Shown here piece after piece: positions 1 through 11,600 of a stretch of DNA of 64,000 bases. Position 1 is the first letter of the stretch, and every line of letters starts with the position of its first letter. The notes beneath the pieces were generated by a model. That model was not told the DNA's origin and did not search any database. It saw only the letters and a list, made by a program, of their open reading frames with translations. Position numbers and translations under genes: made by a program. The DNA is from Ciona intestinalis (Eukaryota > Chordata > Ascidiacea > Phlebobranchia > Cionidae), in contig NW_004191379.1 of the NCBI RefSeq assembly GCF_000224145.3, positions 1 to 64,000 on the forward strand. The letters run 5' to 3'.

Positions 1-2
1 TG

Positions 3-674
3 GAATATTTTACCCAAATATACATTGAATTGTTCCAAAAGACATCTGAAGCTATCTTGGCCAGATATCCTTCTGGTGACTTATCATTTTTATCCGATAT
101 CGAGGCTGTTTTGTTGGGAGAGGGTGATTCAGCAAACATAGAGAAAGTCGAAACATTTTACCATGACGTAATCTCGCCTGCTTCTCTGAAGGAAGAGATA
201 CAAATTTTAAAACGGTATATATCTGCTAAATCAAGCAATATTTCAACCACGTCACAAATGGCAGAATTTCTTCTTCAGAATGAAGCGATTTCATTACTAA
301 CCCCAAATCTAACACAGCTCCTTCGTGTGTATTTCACATTGCCATGCTCCAGTTGTGAAGCCGAGCGCTCATTTAGCGCTTTGCGTCGAATTAAAACTTA
401 CCTCAGATCAACAATGAGCGAGCAAAGACTGAATGACGTTTGCACCCTAAATGTGCACCAGGGCAACAATGTCGACACGCAAGATTTGGTGGATGCTTTC
501 ATAAAAAAAGCTACTGTACGAAGTAACACATTTGCTCACACACAATGCCTTCAAATTAGGTTTTTAATTAATTTCTTGGCTTGTAGAAAATGCGGAAATA
601 AAACGTTACCAATAGAAACGTTGCTCGATTTGCACTGGTTATACAATATCGGTTGTTTTACCACAGTAAATTAG
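3..674 (+). CDS. hAT-family transposase, C-terminal part (open at window edge)
   Basis: The frame is open from the first bases of the window to a stop at 672-674, so this is the 3' part of a longer ORF. The translation contains a leucine-rich stretch followed by the block CSSCEAERSFSALRRIKTYL (about 346-405) and then STMSEQRLNDV. The S..CERSFS..R.IK.. LR..M...RL pattern is the C-terminal dimerisation region (hATC) of hAT transposases and of host zinc-finger proteins derived from them. The zinc finger and the catalytic acidic residues would lie upstream, outside the window. About 50 residues after the hAT block are not recognisable. No clear terminal inverted repeat was found downstream, so I cannot say whether this is a live element, a relic or a domesticated gene. 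Confidence 0.75.
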   Translation, partial: EYFTQIYIELFQKTSEAILARYPSGDLSFLSDIEAVLLGEGDSANIEKVETFYHDVISPASLKEEIQILKRYISAKSSNISTTSQMAEFLLQNEAISLLTPNLTQLLRVYFTLPCSSCEAERSFSALRRIKTYLRSTMSEQRLNDVCTLNVHQGNNVDTQDLVDAFIKKATVRSNTFAHTQCLQIRFLINFLACRKCGNKTLPIETLLDLHWLYNIGCFTTVN

Positions 675-1335
675 GTTAAATGACGTCAACGAATATGCTG
701 AACAGTCCTTTTCTCAGCTTACTTACGCAGCACTATGCGTAAAGATCAGTTTTATTATTGCTTTGGGATGTTTATCTATAACTGTTTCGCATGTGTAGCA
801 ATTGTGACGTTATCTCATACAATCGAATATCAAAAATTTTGATTGCTGTCGTCTTTGTACCCATTTTTATTACACATGCCATGTGTCATCTGGTGAGTAG
901 ACTTAACTCGATTACGACTTAATGATTTAACTGAGGTATAGAAACTTGGTTAGTGTCACAAAAAGAACAAGAGATCACAGGTCTAATGCATGAGCACGGT
1001 ATAAACTAATTATAGTATTAATTAACCCTATCACTAGAATGGTCGACTGAGATCAATCAAAAACAAATCAAAAGTAACCAACAAATCGGGTTTCAGTCGC
1101 CATTGGTGACTGTGGAGCAGTAGATAGAATACATTTGATCGTGTATTATAACTCATTAAACTTAAGACGTACAAGGATTGAAAGTTTGGTAAAGAATATG
1201 TGTAAATACGCTTTGTACAACTCCTGTACCATGTGTTGACATGTAAACTTACAGACGTTTGTTTTTGTGAACTTGGATTAACCGTAACCTTGCAGTATTA
1301 TAGGTAATGTCAGAAGTTAATATTATTCATGTTGT
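675..1335. other. Non-coding stretch after the hAT ORF
   Basis: No coding potential or repeat with readable ends was recognised here. The sequence is AT-rich. A TGACGTCA-like site (684-690) follows the ORF but has no clear role. Confidence 0.4.
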
Positions 1336-1616
1336 GGTGGCTGCATAACGATTTATTGCAAGCGGTAAACTAAAAGAGCGAAGAAACGAGAGACGCTGTG
1401 TTTATACCGAAAATAACGTTAGGAAAAAGGCACTCGTCTACGCTTCGGTGCACACACGCTAATTGTGCGGTTATTTTCTGGCGGCTGTATAATAATTTAT
1501 CGCGAGCGGTAAACTAAAAGAGCGAAGAAACGAGAGATGCGGTGTTTATACCGAAGATAATGATAGGAAAAAGGCACTCTTCTACGCTTCGGTGCGCACA
1601 CGCTTATTGTGCGGTT
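1336..1616. repeat. Direct tandem duplication, two units of about 140 bp
   Basis: Unit one (about 1336-1472) and unit two (about 1480-1616) share long identical stretches, for example taaaagagcgaagaaacgag and aaaaaggcactc, and both end with attgtgcggtt. They differ by scattered substitutions. The block directly abuts the interspersed repeat at 1617-1860. Confidence 0.75.
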
Positions 1617-1860
1617 TTAAATCTGAAAATTTAGTCTAAAAATTAAAAATATATATTACGATTTGATTTCAATCAATTAAAGAGAAATGCTAGAATTGAG
1701 AATTAGGATAAGTGTGGAAAAAATTGTTGTTGTTGCTGATAGGGCGGTTTTGCGATTTTTTCCACACTTATCCTATCAGCAACAACAACAACAAAGCCAA
1801 GAACAACTGTTCGACGAAAAAAGGATCTATATGACCACTACCGTCGCAAAATAAGCTTTG
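1617..1860 (+). repeat. Interspersed repeat (family with 'ggatctatatgaccactacc'), containing interlocked inverted repeats
   Basis: This sequence recurs, diverged, at 36975-37210 (reverse), 37896-38040, 63290-63440 and 63735-63900 (reverse). Shared marks are ttaaatctgaaaat, the atgctagaattgagaatt region, aacaactgttcgacgaaaa and ggatctatatgaccactacc. Inside this copy 1704-1724 is the exact reverse complement of 1755-1775, and 1724-1743 that of 1772-1791. The class of element is not known to me. Confidence 0.6.
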
Positions 1861-2632
1861 CCGTTGTAACCCAATAACATGACAACGTACGTGGTAATTT
1901 AAAAATTCAAATGATTCTGTAAAACAGGGGCGGTTCTACAGTAGAAAGTTGGTATGCCCCTTTAAAGGGTTGCATAATTTTCTTCTTAAAATATAAATAA
2001 TGTAAGATTTATTATCACATCTCCAGTTTTAAGGGTTTTTTTTATCAATTTTATTATAAAGAATCTCACATTCAAGGATTAATAACAGAAAGATGAAATA
2101 AGATTGACATATTTTTAATTAAATTTGTGTGCAATGGTGAGGGTTTCATAAGAATTCATTGCCCTACAGCTCAAAAGTGTTGTTAATAATAATAATATAA
2201 AGCTAGTAGTTGCGGCAGAACCACACAAATTTAAAGACAGATTCTTATGCTGGCCAAATAAATTTCAGTTTCACACGCTGGTGGTCTTTTGCTGTCCCTT
2301 TGTAAAAAATGACAGATGTCGGCAAAATCAAAAAAGGCACTTCTTAAACTGCTGCTTCCGTTAAAGGATGCAAAATAAATTAAAATATCAACCGTGTTTG
2401 GCAAGACTAATGGTGTGACAGTGTATACGATTCGCATGCCCGTCTGCTAGTTGCTAGACCACTGACCGAACATACACAAACCGTTCGATATAACACATAT
2501 GAAAAGAGCAACGTAGGGAAGTACATTTCTAATATGTTAGGCTGCGATTCTATGTATATTTATTGGTCTTGAGTAGGCTATGCAGTATTCCCACAGCTAG
2601 TTCAAGTTTTTAATATTAATACTTTTCCCTAG
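1861..2632. other. Region upstream of first recognised NCOA6-like exon
   Basis: No exon could be supported. The exon at 2633 needs an upstream exon ending in phase 1. In known NCOA6 proteins a further conserved N-terminal block precedes the one at 2633, so the missing exon(s) may lie here, earlier in the window, or outside it. Confidence 0.35.
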
Positions 2633-5600
2633 AAATTGTATTAAAACAAGTGGAACCATGGAACAGTGTTAAAGTGACGTTCAGCATTCCACGTGAAGCT
2701 GCTGAGAAGTTGATAAAGTTGGCTGCCAACAACAGTAATGAACTTAGTGAACTTGGTGTTCTGTCTGTTCAAGTTGAAGGTAAATTGATAAATAACAGAA
2801 GGACAATGTGAAAAACTTGCCCAAAATGCGTTTTTCTCTTTTTATATTGTTGTGTAGTCTTTGTCTTTTACTGTGACATTGAGTAAACATCAAAGAAAGA
2901 GGAATTAAATAGTATATTATTGTGTCATTAGACAATTTCACTGATGGTCTAGTAGAACTAATGAGGTGAATTTATCTTTTGTAAGAAGCGAATATAGTCA
3001 TACCAACAGTAGACTTGTAGTACTTTTCCGGGAGCAAATTTACAACCTTTAAAAAATAATTAAAGAGAAAGCTATTGGGGGGAGGTAAAATTTATTTGAA
3101 AACAATTACAAATTAACCAATTAATCAATTACAAGTTCACCAAGAAATAATTTCTTAATAATTGAGCCTGTAGTTTGATTTTTATCCACTTTAGCAGTTT
3201 TTTTGGTTTTATTTCATCAAGTTTTTAGGTGCATTAAAATCTTGGTTATCGGCAACTGTAATTTACAAAATATCGGTATCAGTTTGAATAAAGCAATATT
3301 GGTCGGCTGTACTCAACGTGTTGCAATAATAAAAACGCACGATCAAAGGGAGACAATTAAGTTAAAAGAAGGTAGACTCCCGGTTTCTTTCTAACATTCC
3401 ACTTTTCCACCGTTAAAACGATAACTTTGCATCGTCTTCCACACACATATATACCACACACTGGCTTGCGTCACACACGTTTTACGTCAAACACGGCATT
3501 ATTCGTCGGTGAATCCCACGTGCTGTAGTGCAATCACGAAAGCAACCTGTTGTGTCGAGCTTTGCATCGATATAAACTTATATGTTTTATCTCGTGCAAA
3601 ACAAATATTCGCATCCGAATCTCACGCAATATTCGGGTTCTTGCGAATATCAAAATAGTTCTGACTAGTCTGGTTATCTTTTAGTTGTTTACCTTTTTCA
3701 TTTTCGGTCTTTTTTACTCTTCTGTGCAACATTATAACAATACCATGTGGGCTCGCCGCTTAGGCCAATTTTTAGTCAAGTGCGCATGCTTTCGAGCTCG
3801 ACATATCCCAAATTCCAACCCACCGTCGCATTGACAAAGAAACAATCGCTTTTTCTCTCTAAATAGTGCACTCGTCTGTGCCTGATTGTGAAAAGTGGTA
3901 CGTTTAGGCAGAGAAGCTTGCAAGTAGAAATTTAGATTCCTACAAAAGAAAACGGTCGCATTAAGCATGTGCTTCCACGGGATTGACTGTATTAAGTTTT
4001 AGAACCATTTTCTTAAATCAAAAAGTTTTACTGTTGGCTTACAAAATTAGTTAAACAAAAATGTTCGTATTTAATTTAGCTAAAATTTGTTTATCAACTA
4101 TTGTATTGCAGGTAGCTGTAATAGAAAACAAGTTCATGAAACATACAGCATTAAGTTGTGTGTTGATTCCAAATGTTTTGCAGAATAATAATTTGCAACC
4201 AGTTGTAGGCAGAAAGTAGTTTGTATCAAAAGTCAAGTAATACTTACTTGTAAAGAAAGGGTGATACAGGTAATTAGACTGCAATATGAAAGTCAAGTAA
4301 AAGAATTCTTAAGTAAAGTGATATTTTTATTTAGCTCTGTTCACAGTCACAGGTCACAGCTCTTGTAATGTGTAATTATTTGGCTGATAAATGCTAAATG
4401 TATAATTTTCTTTGATTTTATTCCAGTAAGTTTGTATACGATATCCATTTTAATTTTAAAAATAAAACTGTTGTTTTTTGTTTGCTACAAAAAAGTTGAT
4501 ACTGTTTTTAGGTAAAGAATTGATAAAGTTATCAATTGATATTGGAGAAGGAAAAACCCAGCAAGTTGTCATTCACCAACATACAGATAATTCAACTAAT
4601 TCAGTATTACAAAAAGGTAATGGTTATTTGTTAGACATGTCAACCGCTTACAATTGGACATATCAGTAGCCTTATTAATTATTTTTCTTCAAAAAGTAAT
4701 GTTTATTCTTTCCCCTCATCTTAATTTTTTTTGCTAAAATCAAATTATAAAATTAAGAATGTGCAAATCCAAGCTTAAAAGTCTATATATAGTCAAGTGG
4801 GGTAATAAAAAACAGAAAACATAAACTTTTGATTTTCTCCCCAAGTAATAAACTAAAAAAATATTTTTAGTCTGGAGAAACAGTATTCATCATACCTTGA
4901 TGTCCAAAGACGAAAGTAGGATTTCTATGTTTCTTTATAATTTTATTCGAAATTTTGTGCTGTTTTTAATTTCCCAGGATTTGGAATAAAAACATTAGCG
5001 GAGCATTAAAAAACAATGTTTTCAAAAGCAACTTAACTTTATCTAAACAAAAAAAATTGATGATGGCAGTACAGGGTAATAATACAAATATTGGTCATAC
5101 AACTTAGGTATTATCCAGTCTATATTTTCTCAGAAAACTCAACTTTTCCTCTTTTTTTCCACAAAAGCAAAACATCTCCCACATACTTTTAACAAGCTTG
5201 TTCTAAACCTTTTATTTTCTAATTTATCATTATTACTTCAGTACTTCCTTTTAAACATAAGCTTACCCACAAACAACATTTATTAGACTAAAAACTAAGC
5301 CAATAAGTTGCATAACCTATATAAAGCATAAGATGTAACCAGAGCATTTTACTTGATAAAGCTAAGTTGTAAAGGCCTTTAAATAAATTATTTAAACTAA
5401 ATTCTGCAACATAACCATAAAAATGACTTGTAACTAAACAGTATTAACCTAAAAAATAAATTCCATTATCAGAAAATGTAGGCAAAGCAGTAAAATATCT
5501 GTTTTTAATACTGGGTTACCTTTAAAATCAATTAAATCATTAATTAAATTAAAATAATTTACATACATGGCTTTAATTTTATCACAAAGTTAATATTGGT

Positions 5601-8600
5601 TGAGAAAGAAAAAATAAAAACAGAAAAAAACACAATTGTTTTTTTTACCCACTTTAAAATTAAAATATACCAGCAGCAAGGTACTTAAATATGTAGCACA
5701 TAGCTGCATTCAGAATAAATTTATCACGAAGTGTACCAAACCCCATAAAAAGTTTTTTTTCAATTTTTTGTTTGGTTTAGTAATTTGTGTTTTACTGAAA
5801 AAATAATTATTATATAAAAGGACAGTTAGGATAAAAACGAAGCCAAATAATTGTCCTTTTTACCCACACAAGCTGTTTACAATAAAAATGATTTTTTAGT
5901 GGGCTAGGGGGGTTGTCCTTTCTTACCCCAAGTATTGTTTTTTATTACCCGACTTTACTATATATATTTTAATTATTTTATTATATTCATAAACATTGAC
6001 GTCGAAACACAGTGTTGTAATGTATTCGTTCTGTGTGGTATATTTTTACCAGGCACTGTTGCTACAGCGCATGCGGAGTAGGTCAGAACAAATACAATAT
6101 GCACAGTCGAACACAAATAAATACGCAACGACTAAAAAAGTTTCGGAAAAAAAAATATTATTGTATTTTTTAATTTTAAAATTATAATTTTTTTATGGGA
6201 ATAGCATGCTAGCGACCTACATAGATGATTACAAAATTAAATTTTCAGGAAATTATTTGAAAATCAAATATTCATTTAAGTTATGACCATACTTTTTTAT
6301 ATTTAACACCCATACCCACACTTTTTTTAAAATAATGTTTCACTTTTTGGGTATTATGTAGCGCCATAGCCAAGTTACGGGGTGTTGGGGTGGCCTGGCC
6401 ATTAATTTTTTGGGGGGGGTGGAAAGTGATACATAAAAATCGTGGTCGTTACGTTATTTTAATTACCGAAAACTAAGCTTAAATATTACGCGCGATGCCT
6501 TTGGGTTGTGAGCCAACTGTACTTCGCTTGGAACATTTTTCGTTCAATTGTTATGTTACTTGTTCTATTACAATGTAACTAATAATTATGACGTTTCATA
6601 TTATAACAATCGGGAGGAATATGCCCACTGCCCAACCAACGATATCAAAACACCGTGTATGAGCGTCACATGTTTAAGCTCTGCGCCGGCGTGGGAAATA
6701 AAAGACGACGCATGCGGCAGCATACATTTCACACCTAACAAACGAAGCAATCTTTGTGAATTTATTATCCTGAAAAGCAGGATTGTAAAAATACCCCTTT
6801 TTCAGTGATAATGTCACCGTCCGGATCGTCGAAAAATGTCCGGATTTTTTTAGTAGAAATAAATCCTATTTATATTAAAATCAACTTTCTTACGTTCGGC
6901 CGACAATATACTCTTTGGTTTCTTTGTTCTGTAATTATTGACGACATAAACGTGCGCTCTATTTTAACCGCATCGGTTACATTGCGAGAACACGGCGAAT
7001 AGCTAAAATGACGAAACGGTTCGTGCAAACATTAAAAAAATGCATTTTCCTAACACTTACTATACTAATTTTGTCACAAATCATGTCACATGGAACTATT
7101 ATGTGGTGAATTTAAAATGATATTACATTTATTAAAACGACGTATCTAAATCGGTAGAAACAAATGAAAAGTTTTACGCACGTTCATCGTGGATTAAAAA
7201 TGAAAAGATGATTACGTCATAATACCTTTGATAAACTATTAAAATTTTAGAAAACAATTGTGGTTTATGTGCTTCTATATTTCGTATAATTGTTTTATTC
7301 CCGATATAATTTTAAGCAAGCAACCAAGAATAGTTTAAACTTTAATAAATACAGGTAAATTGCATTTATGTGAATTTTAATTGGTGCAAATATAAGAGCG
7401 TGGAGCGACGCTATCAGTAAATGGGAACCAACATAAATTGTAATATGATATTACAAAGTATCTTCCCGGCCGAGCTTGGACAGAAGCCAAAAAACATCGT
7501 TTGTTGGCACCGCACGAGAACCAGAGTTTCATTACGTCACTTGTCACGAGAATAAATTCACAACGATTGCTTCGTTTGTTAGGTGTAGAATGTATGCTAC
7601 CGCATGCGTCTTTCTTTATTTCCTACGCCCGCGCAGAGCGTAAAAATGTGACGCTCATACACGATGTTTCGATCTCGTGGTTCGTTGGGCAGTGGGCATT
7701 TCTTCCGATTGTTACGTAATGAAACGTCATAGTTAATAGTTATGTTGCAATAAGACATGTGACGTAACAATTAAGCGCAAAATGTCAAATTGCAGCACGG
7801 CAATGTTTGTTACTCGAGCGACTTTGTTAGCTGATTATTACGAACACGCGACGAACATAAAACATTAGATCGCAGCTTTAACAACGGTTTCTATCGCACA
7901 GGTGCCCGCACTAGACTGTGGTGTCGTGGTGATAGTCAGTAATACGCTTTATAACAAGATTTGGTAGCTTGGGTGACAGACCCACGTAAAACATATTACG
8001 TCCGGATTTTCAATAAAATTAAACGATCACCGTCCGGATTTACAACTTTTACAATCCTGCTGAAAAGTGACGTAATAAATTCTAGATCTCGTGCGGTTCC
8101 AACGTATGACGTTTTTTGTTTTCTGTCCAAGCTCGGCTGGGAGGATACTTTGTATTATCATGTTGCAATTTGGGCTGGTTCCAATTTACTGATAGCGTTG
8201 CTTCTCGCTCTTAATTTTGCACACATTAAAACTCACATAATCGCGGTTTTTCTACATTTAAACTAATAATCAGAAACAGAAATTATAAAAAACTACAGAT
8301 CATATAGAAGCGAATAAAACACGATTGTTTTCCAACAATCTCGTTTGTGACGTAACAATCGTAATGGTTCATCAAAGTTATTCTGACGTAAATAATCGTT
8401 ACATTATCCTCGATGGGCATGCGTAAAACTGTCACCGATGTTTTATTTGTTTTTACTAATTTAGATACGTCTTCCTAATTATGTAGTGTTAGTTTTAATT
8501 TACCGAATAAAATAGAATAGATCAATAGATATTCGTGTGCACAACCAATAAATGGGGTGTTTTATCGCATCAGATATAAACGTTGGCTAGACGTAAATAT

Positions 8601-11600
8601 CACGACGAATCCTTATCTATTATACCTCGTCCACTCGCTAATCAAAGGTGAAATGTTTGAGCGTCTTAAAGATCGTTGGGTTTTCTCAATATTGATATGC
8701 AAATACAATACGAAGGTTTGAGGACCCTTAATATTTTTACAATCGTAAAAATGGATATTTAAAACTTTATACGTGTAGAATGTTGTACTCGTGAAACATC
8801 CATTGCGATCGGCAAAAGTGTTGCTGCAGTAAACAACATTAAACTGTTTTGATTGGAAAAAAACAACTGTTAAGTCAGTGTAGTTATGTCTAAACACGCC
8901 TATCTCAATGTAAACGTTTAATAAAAACAAAGCTGATATAATCGTAAACGTAAAACACAAGCATTTAGTTTACTTTTGCAGGATTAACAATAAACTCGTC
9001 AATCGCTATTATGATGTGAATTTGTATTATGAGGTTGGAAATCCATGTGTTAATCGCCACTATGTTGTAATAAACAATCTGCTGAGGCAACCCAATTAAT
9101 ATTGTATTGCATATTCGCGCACTGAACATTACTTTGCCGTGTTGCATGCCCTCGCACAAGGCGCTGCTCTAAACATTTGACATCATATATGATGTCATAA
9201 TGATTGTTACGTCACACGACTTTTACGTCACTATAGCCGGTCACCCCATGAATAAAGCAAAACTTAGCGCCTATACATAGCGCTATATCATATTCAAAGC
9301 TGGATCAGTAGAGAATTCTATAAATGTGTTTTTTATTACGGATGTTAATACTTATTGAATTAATAATATTTTTTTTTCGGTATTGCTGGGATCTAGTTAG
9401 CACAGTGCCCGAAGTTTATGTTAGACGTACGAGTGGTACACCAGCACCTGTATACTATAAGTAAAAGTGCCTGTTAAATTAGCCTAAAAAAAGTTTGTTA
9501 GTAGTACTTACTTTTTCTAGGCTACAAATAACATACCAACCCAGTTCTACTGACTTTAAATCGTGTCTGGAACGTTTTTAACGAAGGGTCGTGATAAGTT
9601 TGGATCGGGTGGTCATTGTATTTGTTCCAACCTACTGCCCATTAGCATTTCGGGGCATGCGCAGTATGGCCTGGTATAAATATTTCGATCAGAACGAACA
9701 TATTACAACACTGGGGTATCGGGGTGAGGAAGCCTAGGCTAAGGTGGCGAAAAAATGGCGCTAGCCATGTATTTCATCGTAAACTGCTAAAAGTAGGAAA
9801 CTAACTTAGTGTTCACGTACATTTGTGGTTAAACAGTCTTCACCGTAAAAGAACATTCAGTTTGTTATCTCCTGGATTGAACGCGTCAATTGGTATTATG
9901 ACGTCAATTATGGACGCATCAAATGCTGTTATGACGCAAATACTATTTAAATAAGACGACATGTTTTGGACCGACCCCTTTTTGGAGATCTGGCTACGCC
10001 CTTGACCCAAGCCCTTAACATCGAAAAAAAATCTTTTAATGTAGTCTTGATAAAAAGGCAAAAATACAACGCATGTGAATACTAAAATACGACGCATGTA
10101 AAAGGCTAAAATACGACCCACTTAAAGACAAAATACAACAGATGTAAAGGCTAAAATACGACGCATGTCTCTTTAACATTCAAGCCTGTTTTAAACCTCC
10201 TACATGCCTAATGATTACGTGTCAATCCCTATTATAATGCTGATTTTAGTCCGGCGCCGTGGTATAGTGGTTAGCGCGCGCGGCTGCCTGTAACCCAGAG
10301 GTAATGGGTTCAAGGCTTGACGCTGCTACCATTGTTGCCGTATGTGTCCTTGGGCAAGACACTTAACGGCAGTTGCTCCAACCCAGTGGTCACTAATGGG
10401 TTGTCTAAATTATCAGCCATACATAAAAAAAAAAAAAAAATCCCCAAAAAATAATCACCCACAAAGTAACATACATGGTAACTCGTAAGCTGGCAAGAGG
10501 TGTTAAACCCGTGTGATAACGACTGTCATTTTCCAGCCACGCAAAGATAAAGTAAGTTACATTCAATTCATTCATTCAGATAATCAACTTGTGAATTGCT
10601 ATTATGTCGTAAGTAATTGCCAGGTCAAACAATCGCTATTATAATGCAATGAATCCACGTGTGAATCCCTACTATTTCATAACAAACAGTCTACCTGGCT
10701 AAGAAAAACATGGTAAATATATGGCTTAACTACAAAGCAAACGTAAACAGAACGCTTGAAAAGAAAACAACTTGTTTTGATAGATTTTAATCACCTTGGC
10801 ACGACCCATTTTTCAACCCTGTGCGACCCATGTTTGTGTCACGACCCATACTTTGGGAACCACTGACCTAGAATGTAACTTATATCTATCTAACCACCCC
10901 GGTTTTAATCAGAATTTCCAATGTTTCGACGCCTGTGTTCATAAAGAATTCGTTGTAAGAAATCAGATAAACAAATTTACTTTTTTAGTGGTTTAAAAAC
11001 TAGAGGCGATCAAAGTTAAATGACACTTTTTTATGAGAAATCTGATGCGTTGTCACATGACCAATTGACACCATTTTTTACTAGCAGTTTTTTGTGTTTT
11101 AAAATTTTGGTTGTATCAGAATATTAAAGCAACCTATCTATACATTTTTTTTTAATTTTCTGATGGTGCATGTGTGGTTAAACAGTTCATTTGTTTATTT
11201 CATAAATTACAGCCAACCAACTGTTAAATACTCAAGTCCATGGAGCAATGGCACCACAACAACAACATACATCGCTATCCGAGGTTCCCTCAAACCCCCC
11301 AATCAAAAAACGAGCTCGAAAATCAAAAGACAAACAAGCACCCAAGCAAAAAAGTGTAGCCAAATCAGATTTGGAATACAGATTTAACAATCAAAACTAT
11401 TCACAAAATTTTGTATCTCTCAGTTCAGAAGAATCTCCTAACACGGTTCATCAGTTTCCACAGACAAATCCGCAGCTATCTCCGAGTGTTGAGCAGATGG
11501 TTTCCGAAGCCTGGGACCAGAAAATCCAACATCAGCACATGCACAGTCAAAGTGCTGAAGCGGACATAATGGACATACAGTTACAGAGTTTATTATCAAG

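Noticed and set aside
6548..8266. Several ORFs of 65-101 codons
   Set aside because: They lie in the arms of the fold-back and encode no recognisable protein; arm-to-arm symmetry explains them.
10251..10330. tRNA gene at the SINE head
   Set aside because: Pol III boxes are present, but the same head recurs in every SINE copy and no acceptor stem closes. It is a SINE promoter, not a tRNA gene.
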